Positions 60,791-64,000 of a DNA stretch of 64,000 nt are shown here, piece after piece. A program made the position numbers and the translations under genes. The DNA lies in assembly GCA_019614645.1 (NCBI GenBank), contig JABWDB010000017.1, forward strand, positions 1,054,001 to 1,118,000, given 5' to 3'. Every line of letters begins with the position of its first letter. Within the stretch, counting starts at the first letter, position 1. The notes under the pieces are model-generated. The model was given only the letters and a program-made list of their open reading frames with translations, ran no database searches and had not been told where the DNA came from. The DNA is from Stratiolaelaps scimitus (taxonomy: Eukaryota > Arthropoda > Arachnida > Mesostigmata > Laelapidae).

Positions 60791-61800
60791 CAACAATCCT
60801 CTCGACTGCTTTTGCGAGTAACGGCTCTGCAACGCGGTCTCTCCTGACGCGTTATGCTTCCAAGCGCCTCACTCCGCCTCTCTGAACCTCTATCACGACG
60901 GTGAGCCTGCTGCTTTGTGCTCACAAGTACTGCAACGTTCGCTATACAACAGTAAACCGTGAAAACTAATAAGAGCCTGTTACTCGTCGTTATGGTAATC
61001 AATAACAACAATGCCTCCATCATAAACTTTCTGTTCCTTTGTGGCATTATCAGCAGCTGTGGCAGCGTTAAACACCATTGGCGGCGTTATCGCCTTTATG
61101 TAGGGATGCAGTTCGTATTATAAATATTGTCCACAGGGAAGAGTTGGACCACAGCCAGCTGGTTGATCTGGGTTGCTCTGTATTGGAGCGGGTGCTTGCT
61201 GACCGAGAACTATAAAGACGAGTGGAGAGAGATAGATAGCGATCTATGAGAGCACGCATCGCGTGCCCAATAACAAAAAGTGTCTCTTCTGCTCTGTCTA
61301 TTGTGAGTGAGATGATGGAAGCGAGCAAGAAGTGTGTCTATGCTTTGAAAGGTTTGAGCCGCTAGCCCAGAGAAAGAAAATCCACTTGGGCATCGACGCC
61401 CGACGGCCGCCAGCTCGTCCACGATCCGAGATTCGCCACTGAGTGACCGCCGTTCCCTCGGGACGGCAGCTGGCTGCTGAATCTATGAAGCGGCCCTCGG
61501 TGCCCCGATGCCCTCGATCCGAAAGGGCGTTGACGATCTGTACGGCTCATCCTGCTCGGTCGCCCTTGGCAAGATCTGCCGGCCTGTCGCCAGTGGCCTT
61601 TTTTCGAACTATCACGGTCAAACAACGAACGGCTCGAACTGCACTCCGTGCGCGTGTCCCTCCGAGACCGTTCACAATCGAGGAAAAGAGGAAGTGAACG
61701 AGAAGGACTCAGTGAACGCTTACGCGTCAGTGCCTTCCTTGGCACGAGGCGATTTCACAAGCGAGACGGGCAGGCATACACACACAAACGAACCCACACA
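60791..61800. other. CpG-rich block
   Basis: Frames of 84-127 codons overlap on both strands (for example 61,362-61,745 minus and 61,508-61,810 plus), with no domain. Composition is like the other CpG-rich blocks. Confidence 0.3.
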
Positions 61801-61808
61801 GATACATT

Positions 61809-61814
61809 GATATA

Positions 61815-61847
<33 letters not shown>

Positions 61848-61848
61848 G
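61809..61848. repeat. (TA)n microsatellite
   Basis: About 40 bases of TA with one G interruption. Confidence 0.95.
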
Positions 61849-63665
61849 TAGACTGATCGACAGTTATGGAGGAGAGAGCTGTACAGTTAAACAAAATAAG
61901 TTCACGGTTCAAATAGAGGCTGCTAGAATCGTCAACCTGCGGTGTTCATCCGAACTGGATATTGAGTTTCTCCAACCTGGCAGTCCGTGTCACTTTTAAT
62001 TGTTAACCTAGATACGTTCGGTTGGACGCTGATTTTATATTGGTGAGTGTACCAAGTTACCATTGTCACTGTGATATATGCTGATAAGTTATGCATGAAG
62101 TGGATGGCAGATGGTACAATCAAGATGGTTTAATCTAACTCAACCGAGTTGAATACGCTGCTAATATTCAGTTGACGATTATTTTGAAATTAAGTAGTCG
62201 TAACGATTAAGTAACCCTCGATATCTCCTTGTACTCAGTGCTCTTAAGTTTGCTCCGAGTCCGGATCTTTTGTTTTTGGCTCAGTGATAACAATACTTGA
62301 CAATGAGGACTTAGTATTAATCTGTTTTTTTTTGTATTAATCTGTTATGAGTTGAATAACCTGGTATATTTTTTGTCCAAGCTGTCGTCCTGCTAAAGCA
62401 CGCCTTTGGAACGACTTGTGGGCGTTGTTTCAATCTGTATCCGGTGGCAGAGGTGGTTCTGTGTGAATCTACGTACAATTCTATTATGCTACTTAGAGAT
62501 ATATGATCTATAGAGCACACACTAGTAAACATTTTTTTCCATTTTGGCCTATACATTTCGTCAAGCCCTGTAGCGAGTATTGCTCAGAATCCTAGATGAG
62601 AGAAATACTTATACTCATCTCGGTCTCATGTGCACCTGAAGCTTAGCCCATATTTCGTACAGTCGAGCCCAACGTCGACAACTGGGATTACTGGGACTGG
62701 CGGCGTTTTGAAGTTCTCCCTGACCCGACTCGTGGACGGGGCCTTGAGATGGTCGTAGATCATTAAAATGGGCCCGCGAACGAATTTCAGAGGCTGTGAA
62801 GTGTCGTAAAACTTTAGGTGCGACCGTCGTCAAAGCTAGCACTTCAGGTTATTCGACCGTGTACACTTAAAATGTGTACAATGATGTCAAATGACCAGGT
62901 TGCGACTCGTTAGAGACCAAACTGAACAAGAGAGAATTAGAGGTTCACCGGTTCTCAAATTCTAAAGAAATCCTAATCAAACCTGGCTAAACCAAGCCAA
63001 TTAAACGTCCGGAGTCAGTGGATAGCGAGAGAAAAAGGCAAAAAAAAGTATCTTTGGACAGAGCGCTGAGTTTAAAAGGTGTATAGTCCACGATGGCGAA
63101 ACGTGTATTTCGCGAACGGGCTTGATAACTTATGCAATGCATACGGATTAATTAAGGATCTATTTTTTGAGGCTGACACTATAATACAAGCATATTGATA
63201 ATTAGCGCCTAAAAAAGACAACCATATATTCCCTGTGGATGATTTGCCACAATCGTCTTGTGTAAATAAGTTGTATCTCAAAGCGGTCTTTTACTTCGCG
63301 GAACTCAGAGCGTGTGTAGTTTTCCTTACCCAAAATGTGCTATTAAGAGGATCATTCATTGTGTTTAGGACTAGTATCGATCACAGAACATAGCATCATT
63401 TCCGCGTATTTGAGCAATTTAGTCAAGGACACTCGCTGGAGTGCTACTCACCAATATTATAGAATGCTACGAAAGAAATATCATAACGGCGCTACACGGT
63501 GCACGCTACATAAGCATCGCAAAATTGTAGTTCCGTCAATAAACGCAATATGAATGAAAATGTCACTTCGATGTGCCCGGTGAGTATACTGGCCTAAACT
63601 GTCAGAGTTGTCCATGGCATTTGTTCCGTTTTGCTCACCAGTGCTTTTTATAACTTATCCATTGG
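61849..63665. other. AT-rich spacer
   Basis: GTATTAATCTGTT occurs twice 20 bases apart at about 62,314 and 62,334, separated by a T run. No gene is recognised. Confidence 0.45.
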
Positions 63666-63722
63666 CTTGGCTGCGGCGTATCCCAAGACATACATAATGT
63701 CTTAGGATACACCGCAGCCAAG
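63666..63722 (-). ncRNA. Candidate hairpin RNA, 26-bp stem
   Basis: The arms 63,666-63,691 and 63,697-63,722 are inverted copies with two differences around a 5-base loop. Read on the minus strand, both differences become U.G pairs, so all 26 pairs could form in RNA. This points to the minus strand if it is transcribed. The stem length is compatible with a small-RNA precursor, but the loop is shorter than usual for animal pre-miRNAs, and no known miRNA sequence is recognised. It could equally be a snapback repeat. Confidence 0.3.
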
Positions 63723-64000
63723 CTGCTACGCATTGTACCTGACGTACCAATATCAATAATAATAATAGCATAAAATGCACCGAAGCTAAATATAAGATAT
63801 GTACTTACATAGTAGCTGCAGACGAAAAATAAGCTCTATATAATATATAATGTAACACATATCCCAGTTCTGCCGAATGACATAGCCATAAGTGACTAGA
63901 CCACCATCGTACCGCATTGCCCGCTCTCACTGTTGCTCGAACCTCTCCTCGACCTCTGCCTGCTTGAATCATTCAGGGATGTCGTCAATATTCGTTTCTG
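63723..64000. other. Unrecognised spacer at the window end
   Basis: A short AAT tract lies at about 63,753-63,768. No gene is seen. Confidence 0.45.

Noticed and set aside
1..64000. CRISPR arrays, rRNA genes, intact tRNAs, operons
   Set aside because: No regularly spaced repeats, rRNA motifs, well-paired tRNA cloverleaf or clustered bacterial-type genes are visible; the window is eukaryotic.

Overview
The window is non-coding-looking eukaryotic (metazoan) nuclear DNA. Evidence: very low open-frame density, abundant (TA)n, (CT)n, (CA)n and trinucleotide microsatellites, canonical GT-AG splice signals inside a transposon, and Class I and II metazoan mobile elements. The R2-type/'tick transposon'-like LINE frame, the intron-bearing Tc1-like element and the alternation of AT-rich stretches with CpG-rich, GAGA-rich blocks suggest an arthropod, perhaps a mite or tick. 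That taxon call is an inference with low confidence. I found no host protein-coding gene I can name; most open frames look like chance frames.

Layout. Bases 1-2,750 are unrecognised sequence with one long (TA)n tract. A degraded Tc1-like DNA transposon occupies about 2,917-4,353: long terminal inverted repeats around a minus-strand transposase pseudogene with a well-preserved 76-nt intron. From 4.4 to 17.4 kb AT-rich sequence alternates with CpG-rich blocks (7.1-8.0, 9.3-10.1, 10.9-11.6 kb). At 17,631-18,749 (minus) lies the best protein-coding frame in the window: a 372-codon, 5'-truncated C-terminal part of a non-LTR retrotransposon with a CCHC knuckle and a restriction-like endonuclease signature. 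It abuts an oppositely oriented AATAAA/(TTACC)n sequence. From 19 to 23 kb there are a 114-nt foldback (19,429-19,542) and a tRNA-Pro-like SINE head (about 22,490).

From 23 kb onward, CpG-rich blocks (23.3-24.95, 25.7-26.6, 33.5-34.7, 35.4-36.7, 38.3-39.7, 41.6-42.3, 44.8-45.3, 46.9-47.3, 52.3-52.9, 55.7-57.1, 58.9-59.3 and 60.8-61.8 kb) are separated by AT-rich, repeat-poor DNA. These blocks carry CAG/CTG runs, (CT)n/(GA)n tracts and CpGs. They could be promoters, first exons or 5' UTRs, but none can be proved from sequence alone. One open frame with a strong Kozak context (33,940-34,275) is the only host-gene start candidate I list.

The most unusual content is structural: a perfect 41-bp inverted repeat with a 5-nt loop (44,363-44,449); a 26-bp hairpin whose only two mismatches become G.U pairs if the minus strand is transcribed (63,666-63,722); the 114-nt foldback; a 16-bp GC-only hairpin (47,140-47,178); and a short repeat family present at three loci (28.4, 31.6 and 53.4 kb). 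No clearly new biological system is visible. The intron-bearing Tc1-like element and the hairpins deserve the follow-up.
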